The notes beneath the pieces are model-generated. The model made no database searches, had not been told where the DNA came from, and worked only from the letters and a program-made list of their open reading frames with translations. Shown piece by piece: positions 61,786 to 64,000 of a stretch of 64,000 bases of DNA. The position numbers were made by a program, and so were the translations under genes. The stretch spans positions 123,864,467 through 123,928,466 of the forward strand of contig CM041084.1 of NCBI GenBank assembly GCA_023079485.1. Reading direction: 5' to 3'. Each line of letters starts with the position of its first letter. Position 1 is the stretch's first letter. This DNA comes from Archilochus colubris. Taxonomy: Eukaryota > Chordata > Aves > Apodiformes > Trochilidae.

Positions 61786-63512
61786 AATAAGCATGTGTTT
61801 TAGTGAGAGCTGCATGACATTTACTCTAAAAGTGTGACTTTTCCTTAATATCTTTTCTTGCTGTTTTCACTATGCTGTCAATCATCATTCAAAAGCCAGG
61901 GAATGTTTGCCTCAGACAGGAAGCCTGGGAAGGAGCCTTCATTGGCAGTAGCCACTTGTTCCTCTCCCGCTGGGGCACTAACAGAGCATTGCAGAGACCT
62001 TCCTCTGAATTGTAGTTTTGAAATCATCACTTCTTATTTCTTGGTACATGGACATCCGTTGAAAATAAGAAAGCTGTATAAAAAGTTGCAAGAAAAATAA
62101 TCTATGAAATTCTGTGCATGGAATTGGTTTTTTTCCTGACCATTACAAGTGCCTCTAAATGAGCTATCTTAGCGCAGGTCCCTAGGTAGGACTTAGCACT
62201 ATGTAGAATAAGAAAACCATTACTTTCTGAAACCCTCACTGCATTTATGAGATTTATCAGGTGATGAGGGCAAAGGACATTTAACATCTTTGCTGATTGT
62301 GAGCACCAGGCACCTCTGCAGTGTCAGGTACAAATGAGCTATTTAGCAATGTTATCATACCTATACTTACAGCACTCTGAGTGTACAGCAGATATGCTAA
62401 TGTGAACACAGCCTTTCCTGCTTTATGTCTATATGCTATACATATTCAGGGGACTTTAGATTTGTTTTTTGGGGTAAACTTCTTTTAAAGGATGGAAACT
62501 GTGATGAAGGTCACAAAAGCTTAAGAGCAACTATGGTGAACAGAGCATGGTCACATCAATGCTTGACCTTCCAAAAAGTCATCTTGCAGTGTGTTTTCAT
62601 TGTTGCATTCATGTTTCTTGCCAACACTTCAAAAAAACATTTCTGTCTGAAACAGCTCCCTAGTGTGGAAATATATCAAGCTCCATTAAAAAGGGAACCA
62701 TCTGTACTGTGTATAGGTGTATTAGATTTTATTTTTGATGAATAAAGTTTTGTGCTATAAATGGGAGAATCTGGTCTTTCATAACACAGATATTCTTCAG
62801 AGTTTTCATTATCATGGACTTTAAAGCAAGGGTTTTGGAATTTTTGGAATTTTTTCTTCAAGCTCCAGAACTTTCATTCATGTTATTTTATACTCCTTAG
62901 GTTTCACTACTAAAACAAACAAACAAACAAAAAAAAATCAAAAACCCACCACTCACTCTCTGGAGAATTGGAAACAGCAGAGAAGAAACTCTTGTTTGTG
63001 ACAAAACAAAACACTAAAAAAGAAAACTCTTTCTGAAATTTAAATACCTTGCAAACAAGGACACGGTCACTGAACACTGATTAACATGCTGCTATGCACA
63101 GACATAAGCTTATTCCTTTAACTTTGTGCCATTCAAGAATTCAGAGCAAAATCCAGCCTATTCTCTCCCACAGTCTCCCCAATCTTTGATCTGTGTCACA
63201 GCCAGGAGTAGCCCAAGTGGGACAGAGATGCCTAGGGCGCAGAGCCGACACATCCAACCCTGTGTCTGCAAGCTGCTCAGGCTACCTCTCTTTTCCTTTT
63301 CCAGGGAAGGAAGAAAAAACACCTCACTAAGGTCTTTGCAATTTTTTTTCCTCAGAAGAAAGTTTCAGTTTTCAGACAAAGCCTTCAGTTGAAGCAGTCT
63401 GTAGGAACACAGAAGTTTTATATATTTTCAAGGACTAACTTACTTCTCCAGGAAAAAACTTTCCTTTCAGGAATCATCCAGGATTAAAAAAAGCACAGTC
63501 CCAGATGAATCT

Positions 63513-63578
63513 GATAAGCAACCAGAACAGGTTAAATTCACAAATGATAAGCAATCAGAAGAGGCTAAATTCACAAAT
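63513..63578 (+). repeat. 33-bp tandem duplication
   Basis: Two adjacent 33-base units (starting GATAAGCAA and ending TAAATTCACAAAT) with three mismatches, so the duplication is older than the perfect ones at 14154 and 43210. Confidence 0.9.
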
Positions 63579-64000
63579 GCCTTATTACAATCAAATAATA
63601 CACTTTCTTTCTTTTTCTTCCTTTAATAAAAAGGTTTATTTTATCCCTCCTGAAATTAGATTCTCAGTGCTAAAAAGCTGATATTGTGGCATAACTTTTA
63701 TCAAAACTAAGGTGTGAGGATAAGCACTAAGAACTGTGTCTGTCAGACTGTTGAGCTTTTTTGTACAAGCCCTCTAAGATGAGGACAATCCCTTATTCCC
63801 ATTAGTCAGCTAATTTTTTTATTGCTTCACCCAGAGGTTTGTTGGGTTTTTTATTATTATTATTTTTAAATTATTAATGGAATTGTAGCAAAAAGGTTCC
63901 ATGCTTATATAGTTCTTATGCTAACTAATTTAGCCAATATTTCCTGGGTTTTGTATTCTAAGCAAAATCAAGAACCTCTGAAATCCCAATGACTATATTA

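Larger units (their letters stand above)
54386..64000. other. Unique AT-rich non-coding DNA
   Basis: No exon, RNA gene or transposon recognised over 9.6 kb. It contains T/G-rich tracts (54721-54880, 57171-57264, 58411-58476), an A/C-rich tract (60757-60820), a triple AATTATCTTA repeat (59813-59851), a CpG-bearing patch (61719-61762) and a 33-bp tandem duplication (63513-63578). Frames at 62425-62745, 61858-62100 and 63126-63392 have no recognised relative. Confidence 0.55.

Noticed and set aside
1..64000. CRISPR arrays, bacterial operons, telomeric TTAGGG arrays or satellite DNA
   Set aside because: No regularly spaced repeats, no long tandem arrays and no TTAGGG arrays occur; all regular repeats are short microsatellites.

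Overview
The window looks like a gene-poor, AT-rich stretch of a bird genome. The avian call rests on at least ten CR1 LINE fragments whose 3' ends carry the typical ATTCTATG-type terminal repeats and the block encoding the C-terminus of the CR1 reverse-transcriptase ORF. Intact-looking, mildly diverged CR1 copies suggest recent CR1 activity. I cannot name the species. I recognise no host protein-coding exon, rRNA gene, host tRNA gene or CRISPR array. Reading frames outside CR1 are short, match no family I know, and often run through A-rich or T/G-rich low-complexity DNA.

Layout. 1-10290 is mostly unique AT-rich DNA with microsatellites. 10292-10637 is a short minus-strand CR1 end. 11285-13792 is an old, long plus-strand CR1 that keeps the endonuclease tail and reverse-transcriptase core. 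13793-24730 is unique DNA with a homopurine tract at 20527-20627 and a possible ancient repeat at 23085-23470. 24731-25262 and 29420-29830 are decayed CR1-like fragments. 33132-33830 and 35522-36178 are minus-strand CR1s. 38196-39473 is a nest, with a minus-strand CR1 inserted into a plus-strand CR1. 43430-43580 is a CR1 relic. 46137-46632 is a long palindromic element with target-site duplications and a tRNA-like centre. 48350-48900 and 53281-54385 are the best preserved CR1 copies, the second carrying a small internal inversion. 54386-64000 is unique DNA with T/G-rich tracts and a small CpG-bearing patch near 61720.

Most unusual object. The 480-bp element at 46145-46624 has 213/214-bp inverted arms around a 53-nt loop. 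The outer 176 bp of the two arms differ at one position, while the inner 38 bp differ at five. A well-formed pol III A box (46355-46366) and B box (46401-46409) lie 34 nt apart at the tip of the palindrome. The element is flanked by ATGTGGTT on both sides, which reads equally as an 8-bp hAT-like duplication or as TG...CA ends with a 6-bp duplication. It has no transposase. It could be a MITE or foldback element that captured a tRNA-like promoter, and it is the best candidate here for something undescribed.

Nothing here forms an operon or pathway. The history visible is successive retrotransposition, nesting, local inversion and slippage in a non-coding region.
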